Below, one piece after another: positions 20,552 through 31,585 of a DNA stretch of 64,000 nucleotides. This DNA is from Symsagittifera roscoffensis (lineage: Eukaryota > Xenacoelomorpha > Acoela > Convolutidae): positions 12,043,088 to 12,107,087 of the forward strand of contig NC_087071.1 of the NCBI RefSeq assembly GCF_963678635.1, in the 5' to 3' direction. Under the pieces are notes generated by a model, which made no database searches, had not been told where the DNA came from, and saw only the letters and a program-made list of their open reading frames with translations. Within the stretch, counting starts at the first letter, position 1. Each line of letters opens with the position of its first letter. The translations under genes and the position numbers were made by a program.

Positions 20552-23500
20552 TTATTGATCAGTTTTATCAAGTTTTCTCCTTTTTTTGTGGCTAGAACTA
20601 ACAGACGCTTCTGTTAGAATGGATGGGTTATTGATAGGCGGAGGGTCTCTTGAACTGCTAGCTGCGCTTTCTTCGTGAAGCTCTTCCTCCGTATAGCTTT
20701 CTTGAAGAAAGCCCCAATCTGGGACCTGGAATTCCGGTGAGTGCCAGCTCTCGCTGTTTTCGCTGTTATAAGTCGGGGTATTTGTCAACTGTGAGTTTGC
20801 CCACTCGCTTTCTTCCGCAATGGCCTCGAAGAACACATTTCCTTCTGTAGCCCTGTGTCCAAAGGGCAATGTAGCTATCCCGTCGAATAGTAAGAATCGC
20901 TTACTATCGAAGGGTGAAAGGGCAATTCGGTTCTGCGCTATGGTTATGTTGGTATGGGCTTTCAATTTTATTCAGTAGTTGTATATACGAAGGGTTTTTC
21001 CACTCAGTAATGTTTCCCTGAACCTCTGGTGTGTAAGTTGCTGCTGGGAGTGTTGCACTACTCCTTTTGCACTCCTCTTGCTAGTTGAATCTAAATGAAG
21101 AACAAAGATTAGCCCATAAACATATTTTAGCTTTGTAAGCCCATGAAAATTCGCAAGCCCAGTTCTAGTTTTAATAACGAGAACGGTTCCCAAATCTGAA
21201 TATTTTGAAGACTCAATATCTAATAACATTCCAGTTTTTTCAATTCCAAAAAGTTTAAATATCTTAATTCATTCCAAATCATAAAAATTCCAAATCGTGT
21301 CATTATCAAAAAATTGTTCCATGTCAAAATTTTAAATTTGTTCACGTCAAAAGTTACAAAAGTGCGTTTGTGGTGAATATTAGTTTGAAACTTTTTAAAT
21401 GATGAATGGTTCTTCATTTTAAGTTTTTAAATGAAGAATCAGAGCCTTTCAGGGCTAGTTATGTCTAATTAAATTGACAGGGATCAACAAAAGTTATTAA
21501 TTTTGTCCCAACAAGATCCAAAACCCCAATGGATGGAACCCTTAATGTAAAGAGATGGAGGGGTCTTGGAGAGGTGCTTTCTTTTTCAATACTAACCTGC
21601 ATATTTCAACGAGTAGAGCTTTGGTTTCAACGCGATGAATTCTGCAATGATTTTTCCCGCCGCCTCGTGCTTAAACTTCAATACAACCTTCTTATTCACA
21701 TTGCTGATTAAGAAGTGATCGCTTGGGTAGTTAAATCGAAACTATCGTCAGCTTTTGCAGATCTGCGTATACGTCTTTAATTTTTATCGCATAAATAAAC
21801 GAATCTGTTTCACTGTATAGCAGTTCAAGGTTCATGCTTGCTTTCATTTGCCGATAATGAAAGTAAAACATGAATTTTTTCGACAAATCCAAAATACTTG
21901 CACCAATTATCATGGGTTTGTCCCACAAAATACTCGTTACAGCGAAACAAACAGTAGCAACTTCCTCTTCGATTATCTGGAAGCTTTTCATCGTGCTCAA
22001 AGCTGTTTTTTGAAGCAATTCTCTTTCATGTCTAGTTTTTTGCGTCCTAGTTTTGATTCCATAGTTTTACCGAATGCTGTATTTATGATGAGCTTATAAA
22101 AGTTCTCTTCAAATTTGTTGCGCGCTGACATTCTCAATTGAGTGTTTAAATCGACAAAGGGCTCCATCCATCTACCTTGACAAAATTTTACGACCTTAAT
22201 CAATTTGGTAACTCTTAAGCCTAGTTCTATGTAGAGTTTTAATGTAAGGTAGTGCAGAACGTAGCCTTCCTTTGGATCTAATGTTTGAACCAGTTTTGGT
22301 ACCTTTGGTAGCGACGTGACCCCCATCTCCCCTAACATCTGTATTTGCTCACTACTTAGTTTATCCGTACCGATAACTTCACGTAAGGGGGCTAGCGGGT
22401 AGTCTGCAAAGTAATCTTGAAGTTCTTCAGGTATACTGAGATCCACTTCCAAAATGTATCCCCACTCAGAGTTATCGTCGGTTTGCAAAATATATTCGAG
22501 ACTCTCCTCAACTATTGAGAAATCTTTAATAGGAAGGGGACAGTGTTTCATAATACCCCCGTATAAATTGTTAGCGTCTATAATCAATAGATAGCTAGAG
22601 GGCTCTTCAGGATTGTAGTCTTCGAGGTATTTGTTGTTGGCTTTAAAAAAACGGCTTGCATATATTGATGACATCCCTCCCAGAATCATTTTTTGAATCA
22701 TGTTCAAATGCTCCCTTTCAGTAAGTAAATTGAGGTCTGCATTGCAGACTTTTAAGAATGCATCGCCCGAGAGGTTACTAGCCGTGAAGTAGTATGCACA
22801 ATCTAATCCGTACGTTTCGTAACAAACTCCACGAAAGGCTTCGAATACTGAAGCGAGTAGTAGTACGTCCTTTGCTAGGTATACATCATGGTACTCGCCT
22901 GGTGATGCGCATTTCATTTCGGCGAAAACTTTAATGGCATGGTTGTACTGATTTTTCGAAACACTTTTTCCCCTCCCTGTAAAGTGTTGCTCCACATTTT
23001 TCTAGGTGGCAGTCGGGTTTCTCGAAATTTTTCAAAACTACTAAAGTATGAATACGGGTAGAAACCTCTTTGTTTCAGCAATGCCATCTGTTCTGCTGAG
23101 TAACCAAGTTCTTCAAAGTAAATTTCCAGTAGGAAAAATTTTTCTTCCGGCAAGTATTCGACGAGTTTTGAAAGGGGGGACAGCATGAAATTATAGGAGT
23201 CTATGACACGTAGATTTTCATACACTTTTTTGTGTTTTCCGTTTTTATCGGTGTATGATTTGATATAGACCGACATAGTGAGTGATATATACTCCTCTTC
23301 AGTGGAAGGGATAACTGAGTAAGTGTTTTCGGGGTTACTGTTTGAGAGCGCTTTTATAATGAAATGCAGATCATATTTTGACAAGTTATGCGCTATTACG
23401 GGTATATAGTTCGCCGTTTTTCGACTGATTTTGCATTCGTTATGCGCCCACCCCAAGAACTTGTTGGTATAGTGACAGTGATCAGGTACAACTTGGTCAT

Positions 23501-25236
23501 TGTCAGCAAATTCTGTTTCACATATCCAACAAGTGTGCGCTTCTTCACGCGTGCAACTTGGTGTGCCAGTGAATGTGTAATACTTTCGTTTTTCGAGGTA
23601 TATTTGTTTCGCCAACGATTCGAGCGAGGCGATCAATTCCTTCATAACATTTTCTCCTCTCTTCAGTTCAAATTTTAAAACTTCGCTCTTCCCGAATTCA
23701 ACAACGGCCAGAGCGTAACCGCATGGTTGATGAATCTCTAGTGTTTGGGTGCTAGATTTTCGGGGTCGGGTTGCGGTCCGTATACGGGTAGTAGTAGCGA
23801 TTCGAGGTCAAAGTAACTAACTCTCGGTATATACAAGCGGGCAGTTAAATTTTTGAAACAATGAGTGTCCTTTCCCGGTTTTGGCATAGGGATTACCACT
23901 CCCTCGTCTTGGTAGCACATTTCCTGGTGCCTTTGTAGTGTATCGATGGATGAACATGTATGGAAGCATTTGCGGCAAATTTGGTTTCGATCTCGGTGTA
24001 GTTTTCCACGCACATATTCCACAACCCTCATCAAATCAGTGATCATCACATAGTGATGAGTTTGTCCCTTGCTGAATAGTAGTAGTTCAACACATAGATC
24101 ACTTGAGTATTAGCTGGACACTCTCAAAGGTAGCAATTCACCTTCTTTGTACCTAATGAAAACAAACAATTGAGTCCTCGGGTTTCTGGATGAACGTAAT
24201 GTGTTATAGATGATTAAACAAATGTTTTGTCGAAAAAAATCAATGCTCACCGGAATACATTGCTTTGACAGTTGTTAAGTTGTTCAAATCGGTCAATATC
24301 ATATAGTCCCATTGGCATCTCGTACCAGCCTTCAATTTTCACATTATGTTCTTGGGATAGCTTAAAATTTGTCAGTTTGTTTCGATGTTGGTAGCTTTGG
24401 GCAGCAGGATAAAGAGCAGTTGTGGTCTCTGAATATCGATCATGGTACGCGGCCACAAAGCAGTATAGAAAGCACTTCTGATCGTTTCTCGTTTTAATGT
24501 TGGTGAAACTCTGTTTCACCGGTTTCAATGAATTGGGAAGGTCAATGTATGAGCCAGCACGGATAGGAGAAAATTCTGCAAAACTTACAGCCAGCTTTTC
24601 GATGCGCTCCACAATCCAACCGCTACCGTGAGAATTGAACGTGTTGATGGCATTGACCATATATTCAATTAATTCCAAATATGTCTCTTTCTCGATTCCA
24701 TTGAAGAAGACATTGATCATCTCAGAATCCAGATATAACCCTGTCTTCTCGTGGCGTAACTCCCCGTCACTAGTTTCGTTTGTATCGCCCGAGAACTTTA
24801 TCATACTCACGTCCACAAGCAGTTGAAATTTACAGGGTCCTTCCTGCACTCTTTCGTTTATCAACGCATCAATTTCCTTTTTGTTTCGCATGATTACATT
24901 CATCAGATCCAATTCATCCTCCCTAACGCTCAACTCGTATCGTCTTAACTTTCCCCTAAACGCAGATTCAGTTGGAGCAGTTGATGTTCCCACCTCAGTT
25001 CCGGGAGTCCAAATGGATAGTTGATGGTTTTTCGACATATGCTGCCGGAACTTCTCAACCGAGAGGAAGATTGTATGACAGTAGATACAAAGACTATCAG
25101 TTGAGACGTTGTGAGCTAGCTCGACATGCTCCCTAGCTTCTGCCAGCGAGCTGAAGGATTCTCGACATTCGTCACATTTAGTTGGTGGCGGTGGGGCTGC
25201 GAATATCTTATGGATATTTTGTTCATGTCGTCTCAA
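20552..25236 (-). pseudogene. pPolB: Polinton protein-primed family B DNA polymerase, spliced and broken
   Basis: Read from 25,236 leftwards. The 5' exon (25,236-24,251) has C2H2 zinc fingers and the SYIDLP-containing N-terminal region; a further upstream exon is possible. Intron 24,250-24,153 has donor GTGAGC and acceptor CATTAG. The next part holds a zinc finger, exonuclease motif YFDLESLL, an endonuclease-VII-like Cys/His cluster with HNLSKYDLHFI, and YHDVYLAKDVLLLA. Polymerase motif A is DANNLYG, motif B KLIINTAFGKTMES, motif C YSETDS. Intron 21,596-21,091 joins a conserved C-terminal region ending SPFDSKRFLLFDG. Breaks: TAA at 24,112-24,110; frameshifts near 23,750, 22,990 and 22,010 (each at an A run); TGA at 20,974-20,972. 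Motif C has Glu where the first catalytic Asp is expected. Role in the family: replication of the element primed by a terminal protein. Confidence 0.9.
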
Positions 25237-25282
25237 GTTCCTTGGTGAACTAAAGACTTTTGAGCAGCTCGAACAAATGACT

Positions 25283-26891
25283 TGTGTCTGTTTTCCACTT
25301 TAGTTAGGCATTGTTGGTTCAAGATTGAATGTTCAGGAAAGAAGAATTCTTTTCAAGAAATTTTTCAAGTTTTACCAAAGCTGATTTTGACAAAACAAAA
25401 GCAAAAAGTGAAAAGTTTTTCAAAAACAAAATTTGGATCAAGTCTCAATTACGTGGGTGAAGCATAAAATCAACAGTGGCTTTGAAGTGGTTTTACCTTT
25501 GGGGCTTTATATGGTTTTATGAAATGACAGTCAAATCGATTTTGTGTTAATGACTCAACTGTATTGAACAGTATAAATATTTGTGGTTGGAGTAGCTGAC
25601 AATTCCATGAAGAGACCAATCCGGGAATGTTATTTCTTTAACCTAAAGTGTGTGAAATTTTTCGCCATGTTTTTTTGTTTCAACCAAACCAATCAAGTCA
25701 AGCAAAGAACCCACCAAGCAAGTCAAGCAAGGAAGATCCACCAATCAAGTCAAATCAAACATACCTGACAAAAATGATTGAGGGTAGTTGAGAATTTTGT
25801 TCATTTCTCAAATAAATTAGTATTCTATGACAAATTTCACATATAGTTCATCAAAAGATTAATGCGGGGCGGATTGGTGCAGTAGGCAATAACTACCCGG
25901 CATTGCTATATATTAGGAACCTCTGAAACGCTTGCCCCACTGCAATGTCGGGTCAAAAATTTGAGATGTTTCATTTTTGGTACATATTCTTGTAGTGAAA
26001 AAAAAAATTACAAAAAAACCTTTTTGTCTCCAAATCCAATGAAACCTGGTCCAATCAATTTGTCGTGATTTATTGGACAGGGTTGTATCCCATGTAGAGA
26101 CATCGGGAAAAAAACATATTTTGAATTTTTTAATCATTTTAACCTGAAAATGAGTTTTATTAAACGTGAAATCTGTTATAGACATGTAATTTTATTATAT
26201 ATAATACTTTATACTGGCTCATACACTCTCTAAAGTCTTTTCCTACGATTCCTGGCTAACCTCACCAGGCTGTAGACATATCAGAGAGAGAGAGAGAGAA
26301 AAAACAAAAATAGAGAGTGTAAAGAGCCAAAAGTAACTATGGTTGATTAACCGGCAGAATTGCTGGACCCATCCATAAATAGCTTTCTTTTGAAAAAACT
26401 ATATCCGAAAGGGATATTAATGGGGTTTATGGATTGTCAGTTCTCTCTCTCTCATTATCTTTTTCTGTGTTAATATTTATATTTTGAAAACTATTATGAA
26501 AAAACAAAACAAAAACATTTTTATGTTTTTTGTTTTAACATCATTAGATAAAATCTTAGGAAGAGTATTCAGTTTATCTTTTATGATTTTTCGAAATGAG
26601 CATTAAAAAAAACTGATATAATTAAGTTGGATTTGACAAGAAATTTATCAAAATTTATATTTTTAGACTTTTATGCCGACTTTTTAAAGTTATTTTGATT
26701 TTTTTCTTCTATCAATTTTTTTTTATTTCCTTTCTATTGATTGAAAATCCCAAAGCAAACTTTAAATTAGAAAAAAGTCATAAGCAAAACGTAAACAAAG
26801 ATTCAGCCACAATAATAAAAAAAACTTCTCAAACTAAATAATAAACCCCCAAACTGGTGCACTCTCGGTGGAAACAAATTTTTTTGAGTTT
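25283..26891. other. Polinton interior without a recognised gene
   Basis: AT-rich stretch with no convincing frame. It contains an AAGTCAAGCAA-type direct repeat (about 25,690-25,760), an (AG)n tract at about 26,284-26,299 and the tRNA-like A box at 25,870. The first part may hold the 5' end of the polymerase gene, since the zinc-finger frame continues upstream of 25,236 to about 25,300 without an ATG. Confidence 0.4.
25862..25965 (+). mobile_element. Weak tRNA-like (SINE?) sequence
   Basis: TGGTGCAGTAGG matches a pol III A box well. A possible B-box relative GGTCAAAAATT lies about 80 bp downstream, which is longer than in a tRNA. GC content is higher than around it. Only suggestive. Confidence 0.2.
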
Positions 26892-27428
26892 TCAGAGATC
26901 TCTAAATTGCAGTTTGGGTTTTTTCGGCGCAAAGCAAGCATTGATAGGCGGCGTCTCAGCTACTAAGTTTGGTGCAGTGGGACTTTGACTGCCGGAAGAA
27001 GAAGCAGAAGAAGTATACTGCTGCTGTTGTTGAGTGATTGAAAACATATCCGGTTTTATTGGGATTTTGGGCGCCTGCTGGTCCTCATCTTTTTTCTCTG
27101 TTGAATCTGGTCATTCAATCGACTCAATGTTCCAGTAGCTTTCTCGCTCTGCTAAATCTCTAATGGATCCTTCCTGATTTTCGTAAAAGGGGATCGATTG
27201 GCAATCGTAGTTAAACAGTATTTTTCTCGGTGAACGATCAAGGCAAGTAGGGTCTTGAATATCTGTGCGCTTCAGCGCAGGATACGATTCAGTCACACAA
27301 CAACTCTCGTAGACCTGTTTTCTGCTTTGTATGAGGATACCAATTTGATGCCATCGATGAATATTTTGTTTTATTTGATTTTGAGAGATTGAAAAAAAAT
27401 AGTGAGTAGATTTATTTTGACGTACCAT
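26892..27428 (-). pseudogene. Unrecognised Polinton protein with Gln-rich tail, one in-frame TGA
   Basis: One frame of 179 codons from ATG at 27,428 to TGA at 26,892. A single TGA (27,113-27,111) interrupts it after residue 105. Beyond it the frame stays coding-like: acidic stretch, a QQQQQ run, a Ser-rich linker and a basic FAPKKPKLQF motif before the end. The continuity argues that the internal TGA is a late nonsense change or a decoded codon. No domain recognised. It lies upstream of the polymerase and in the same direction. Confidence 0.45.
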
Positions 27429-27875
27429 TTTAGTTTTTTTATTGCTGGTGGTCTAAGTTTTAGCCAATTACCATAAATCGGGTTTTGTAAAAATTTAATA
27501 TGTTTTCAGGGCTTTTGCAATTAAAGTAGAAATGTGAACGCTTTGAAAATCTATACTTCAAAGAAACAGCATGGCGCCTTTTTATGATACCCAAGCACAA
27601 AATAACAGAAGTTTTACACTTCAAAGAGATAACAGGCATGCCGCCAGGGTAAAACCGTTGATATTTATAAGCTAAAATGGGAATTTGCCAGACAGATTTG
27701 ACGTGTATAACTTAAACTCATAAATTTCCAATTGTAAACAAATTAAAAGTCCCCAATGAACCTTAAGGAATACCGTAAAAGAAATTGCCCGAGTTAAGCT
27801 ATTCGCCGTCTGGGTAAATCATTCTTAAATTGTCTCTTGACTGATACGGTTGAATGAAATTACCGCTACCCAACT

Positions 27876-28304
27876 ATGTACACGCTTGAAAGTGATACTA
27901 AAATTTTTGATGACTTTCGTGATATTTCTTCAGCAGAAAAACGTATAGTCAGAAGTGGAACAAAAATATTTGAAAAAACAGGTACCTATATTACATATAA
28001 GACCATATTACTATAAGACTATATTACTATATAAAAAAACTGACGAAGAGGTGTTCAAAATGTATCAAGCAATTACTTTGACGACGAAAGAATTTGATTG
28101 CTTAGCAGATAATTATTCAAAAGTAAAAAAATGATCAAAGCACCAACTGGTGAAAAGATTTCAACTTCCACAACAGGAAACGATAAACCCCAAAAACGAA
28201 GATATAAATCAAAACGATCGGCCTACTCCGAAAAAGACTGCAACAATGAAAACGGAGACGATGATGAAGAAGATTATTCCAACAAAAAATGTCGAGTGCC
28301 TTGA
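27876..28304 (+). pseudogene. Unrecognised acidic/basic protein on the plus strand of the Polinton
   Basis: Three consecutive coding-like pieces: ATG at 27,876 opening MYTLESDTKIFDDF; an open stretch from about 28,030 reading KMYQAITLTTKEFDCLADNY; then, after a shift at a run of seven A, a region with a KPQKRRYKSKR basic cluster (possible nuclear signal) and an acidic GDDDEEDY stretch, stopping TGA at 28,302-28,304. Intron or frameshifts are needed to join them. It is convergent with the minus-strand genes. Function unknown. Confidence 0.35.
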
Positions 28305-28347
28305 GTAAATTGAAAAAAAAAACCAGTTTCATTTATTAATTATCAGA

Positions 28348-28945
28348 ATGCTTGAAGCATTGCATGAACAATCGCCGGAATACTTTAAGCAATTTCGGAA
28401 ATGCTTTAAATTTTTTTTCTGACCTTCCTTCTAATAAAAACTTTGCATTTGCAGTCCATTCAAATCAGAACGAATTTTGTTCCCAATCTCCTGCCAATGG
28501 TCACCCACATTACCACGTTCATATCGAAGTTACAAAAGAATGCACTGAAGCAGTTAACAAGATGACCTTGAAATCTTTTGTTGTGCCTTGCCTCCTTTCA
28601 TCCTTTAAATGTTTGATTATGGGGTGCAGCAAATATCATCTATCAGGACCACTGATGGAAAAAATGAAACTGGCTGTTAACTACAATTCTACTATTAACC
28701 TTGACCACTCCGGAGTTTCTTTGCAAAAACGATTGCCGCAGATTTGCTTTGCATCACAGACTCGATCCATTCAAACTCAAACTGATCTAATTACTAATGT
28801 AACCATTGAATGTTTTATTCGAATTTTGAATGGGGATAATGCTGCTGAATTTTCAAAAATCATTGATATTATTTTGAGTGGGTATGGTCGATTAGAGGTT
28901 GATTCAAATACTTTGTTTGTTAAATTTATAATGGAGAAGAAATAA
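28348..28945 (+). pseudogene. Plus-strand protein with HPHYHVHIE motif (HUH-like?), one frameshift
   Basis: A start at 28,348 reads MLEALHEQSPEYFKQFRKCF, then a run of eight T shifts the frame into the long open stretch ending TAA at 28,945. That stretch contains FAFAVHSN followed about 25 residues later by HPHYHVHIE, a His-x-His-x-His arrangement like the metal-binding HUH motif of rolling-circle replication (Rep/NS1-type) endonucleases. A typical downstream catalytic Tyr motif (YxxxK) was not found, so the assignment is tentative. It is one of very few plus-strand genes in this Polinton. Confidence 0.4.
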
Positions 28946-29054
28946 AATTTTTGAAAAAAATTTGTGAGATAATTCCAGCGGTATGTGTTCTACCAACCAT
29001 AAAACATGTTTTTTTTTTAAATCAATTATAAATCATTAAAGAAATGCAGCAGTA

Positions 29055-29401
29055 TCACAAAATTATAACAACATAAATACAATAAAGTCCGCACAAGACC
29101 GAGTTAGCTGATTGGATTGGCTTATTCATCAGTATTAGGTTTCCCTCATGGGTAGAACGTCATGTGAATAGTTGTGTAGGCTTCGTCCAAGAGGATCTGC
29201 AAAAAAGATTTGACCACCAGCTTGAGCAAACAGTAACCAATGAGTTCCTGGCTGGTCTGAGTTTGATGCGTTGACTATCATGAAAGTATTGTCGTGTTTC
29301 AATATTGTATTCAATGCTAAGTTAGTGGGAAAAATGCCGCGAAGTCGATGTTTCAAATGTTTGCTTTGGTTAATAAGCTCAATAATCTGCAAATTGTCCA
29401 T
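29055..29401 (-). pseudogene. PRO: Polinton adenain-like cysteine protease
   Basis: The N-terminal part (29,401-29,135) has FPTNLALN, then the catalytic-His region GTHWLLFAQ followed by the acidic residue in FFADPLG. The catalytic Cys region SVLCGLYCIYV is in another frame at about 29,095-29,065, so one frameshift near 29,150 separates the halves. The frame ends at TGA 29,057-29,055. The order His, Asp, Cys is that of adenovirus-type proteases, which mature capsid proteins. Its place next to the capsid gene fits. Confidence 0.75.
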
Positions 29402-29414
29402 TTTTTTCCCCGAT

Positions 29415-30732
29415 TCAATTCATTAGATTGTTTTTAGCTATTTTTCTATCGGAACGCACGTAAACTGTTGATGCACGCTCTCCCATGAAAAGTAACTCTA
29501 CATTTTCCCCCAGCGGAGCATCAAATTTCAGTTCTACTGAAATAGTGCAATTAGTCAATTCAGGATGAATAAAGTCGTGTGAAGCCTCCTGAGTAGATGT
29601 GAGATCAAATGTCATAATAAAATGATTATGACAATTAGCCAAACTGATTCCATGACTATTGTTAAAAACAAAGTCTAGAGCTTCCAATGTGTTATAGTAT
29701 ATTCTTTTGTTATCAGTCGTTGACACAGGAGTTCCTGCAATGGGTAGGCCGTTTCGGTAAACAATGATTTCATTCAGCTGAAACTTTTGATAATGAAACG
29801 GTATTGTTTGGTTAGTACCCAGGTATGCTGTATTCGAGCTCATTGCCGAAATCATTCCACGAACTGGCTCATTGGCAAAAACGTCTTCTTGTCGCCAACT
29901 TTGCACACCAGTTGTGGCCAAAAAGGTTCTTGGTAAAACTTCAATATAATTGTATATTGCAGGTGTTTTCAACAGCGTTTTTTCTATCGATGATAGTACA
30001 AAATCTGTTACTGTCATTTTCCGCACATATAGCATAGCCTCAGTGATTTGGACTTGGTAATGTTTATTAGCGTGCTCAGACATAAAAAAAAAGTCATGAG
30101 GAGATCGTCTCAGAGAAAGTCTTATTGTAACACCGCTGAAAAGATGTTTGTCGCATGATAAAAAATCGCAGGCAATTTTACCAAATAATCGGAAATCGCT
30201 TGATGCTGCTACGATTCGCTTACGTTCAGCGACAGCTTCAGCTCGCCCATTAGCACCTTTAATACCTGATGGATTATCTTCATAATAATAGCCTTGACAA
30301 GCAAGTCACGTTTTCTTTGCATCATTACCGTGAGAAAATTTTGTCTCAATGAAACTCTTATGGGCAAAATTGGCATTAGTTGTTGAAATTTTTTCTCCGT
30401 TCAGGGACATGGTGCTTTCGGAAAATAAAGATGAAAGTGGATTATTAACCAAATATGGTGTGTCTCGTTGCCCTGCCTCTGTGGCGTGAGTTCGCAGTAC
30501 ATTACCATTATTTTGAACAATGCGTGCTATAATCTCCAAGCGAGTTCGTTGAAAATCAATAAATGTTGTTTCTATCTCCTAAAACTTCAAATTCGATCAC
30601 GGGACCATCAGGTGAATAAGATGGACCAATTTGTTGAGTGAATGCATTTTCAAATGTAACGAGTAGAGGAGGTTTTTCAAATAAATCTAATGAGCTGTGA
30701 GTTGCTTCAGTTGGTAATAAATTAGAAATCAT
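29415..30732 (-). pseudogene. MCP: Polinton double jelly-roll major capsid protein
   Basis: ATG at 30,732 overlaps the end of the upstream pX-like gene by 11 bases. Conserved landmarks in order: SSLDLFEKP near the start; IDFQRTRLEI; SSLFSESTMSLNGEKIS; ETKFSHGNDAKK; KIACDFLSCDKHLFSGV; and close to the end FIMTFDLTS and ISVELKFDAPLGENVELL. This is the signature of Polinton major capsid proteins. Breaks: one frameshift near 30,560 and one in-frame TGA at 30,308-30,306; otherwise open over about 440 codons. Role: capsid lattice. The gene order minor capsid, pX-like, major capsid, protease is compact and reads as one unit. Confidence 0.88.
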
Positions 30733-31141
30733 TTCGTAGTTTGGTGAAAAAATTGGAGCGACTTCTCAGTGGAGTTCGTTTCTTAGGAATGAGAATTTTT
30801 CTTTTTCTTGTTGTTGTTGTTGTTGTTGTCTTCCTCCGTTTTCTGCTCATACGCGACTTGCTGCGTCCAGCTCCAACTTGTTTTTTGATTGTGTTTTTTA
30901 CTGTGTTTTTCAAGGCTTGTCTCGGCGTTTTCTTCCTGGTTGCTATATCTATTAATTCGGGTGCTGCTTGAACAAGTAATTCTTTTCCAATAAGTTTTGC
31001 TGCTGGTACTATAAATTTTCGAGCTAACGGAAGTGCTACTCGTCCAATACCCAAAGCCAGAGCACCAAAGCCACTACCCCGCTGTCTGTGATGTCCCGAG
31101 AATTGAGGCATGGTTGCTTGATTATGATAGTACGCATCCAT
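30722..31141 (-). CDS. Polinton pX/pVI-like basic virion protein
   Basis: Intact 139-residue frame. After a short Gln/His-rich start it has a Gly-rich turn (RQRGSGFGALALGIG), an amphipathic/hydrophobic middle (about 35-70) and a strongly basic tail with a run of seven Thr and RKRKILIPKKR. This composition matches small adenovirus core/cement-like proteins that Polintons encode; DNA or membrane binding is inferred, not shown. It starts five bases after the minor capsid stop and overlaps the major capsid start. A diverged relative lies at 18,565-18,900. Confidence 0.7.
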   Translation of the reverse strand: MDAYYHNQATMPQFSGHHRQRGSGFGALALGIGRVALPLARKFIVPAAKLIGKELLVQAAPELIDIATRKKTPRQALKNTVKNTIKKQVGAGRSKSRMSRKRRKTTTTTTTRKRKILIPKKRTPLRSRSNFFTKLRNDF

Positions 31142-31145
31142 AATC

Positions 31146-31585
31146 TTAATCAGAAAACTTTTGGAATTTTAAAGTCAGAACAACTTTTCCTTCTCCTCCC
31201 GCAAATGGTACAAGTCTACCGGTTTCTGTTCGTAGGTTTACTGCAATGCTCTGGATGTTATTCACGAGGAGTTTTTTTATAATCTAAGTTGCTAAAAATT
31301 TTGCGATGATTTGGTTCAATGCTGCAAACGTAACCGTTTTTCACTCGTCGATTAGTATCAATGACTCTGAGCAACGGTGCTTTGGTGTCACCCACAATCT
31401 GATAATGGATTATATCCAAGTAGATAAACATCATTTGGGTTCCAGTAGAGATATTGACAGGGCAGTCGGAAATGAAGTTTTGCGATGTGAGAGTGCTATG
31501 GATATGACTGGATTCTTTATAGCCGATATGGTAGCCCGTTCCATCTCTTATACCTTTGACACCTAAAATACAAGTAAAATACTTT
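31146..31585 (-). pseudogene. Polinton minor (penton) capsid protein, C-terminal part only
   Basis: The frame reads FTCILGVKG, then FIYLDIIHYQIVGDTKAPLL, a conserved block of Polinton minor capsid proteins, and ends, after a frameshift near 31,260, with SIAVNLRTETGRLVPFAGG before TAA at 31,148-31,146. The N-terminal part of the family is missing: upstream of about 31,580 the same open frame is integrase. Role in the family: single jelly-roll penton at capsid vertices. Confidence 0.75.

Noticed and set aside
26284-26299. (AG)n tract as polypurine tract of a retroelement
   Set aside because: No LTR follows it and it lies inside the Polinton; a simple repeat is enough.
29055-29057. In-frame TGA near the end of the protease as a fourth premature TGA
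   Set aside because: It lies close to the expected C-terminus and after a frameshift, so it may be the natural stop; not counted.
30741-30971. Plus-strand frame with VVVVVVVV run
   Set aside because: Antisense of the poly-Thr/basic tail of the pX-like gene.
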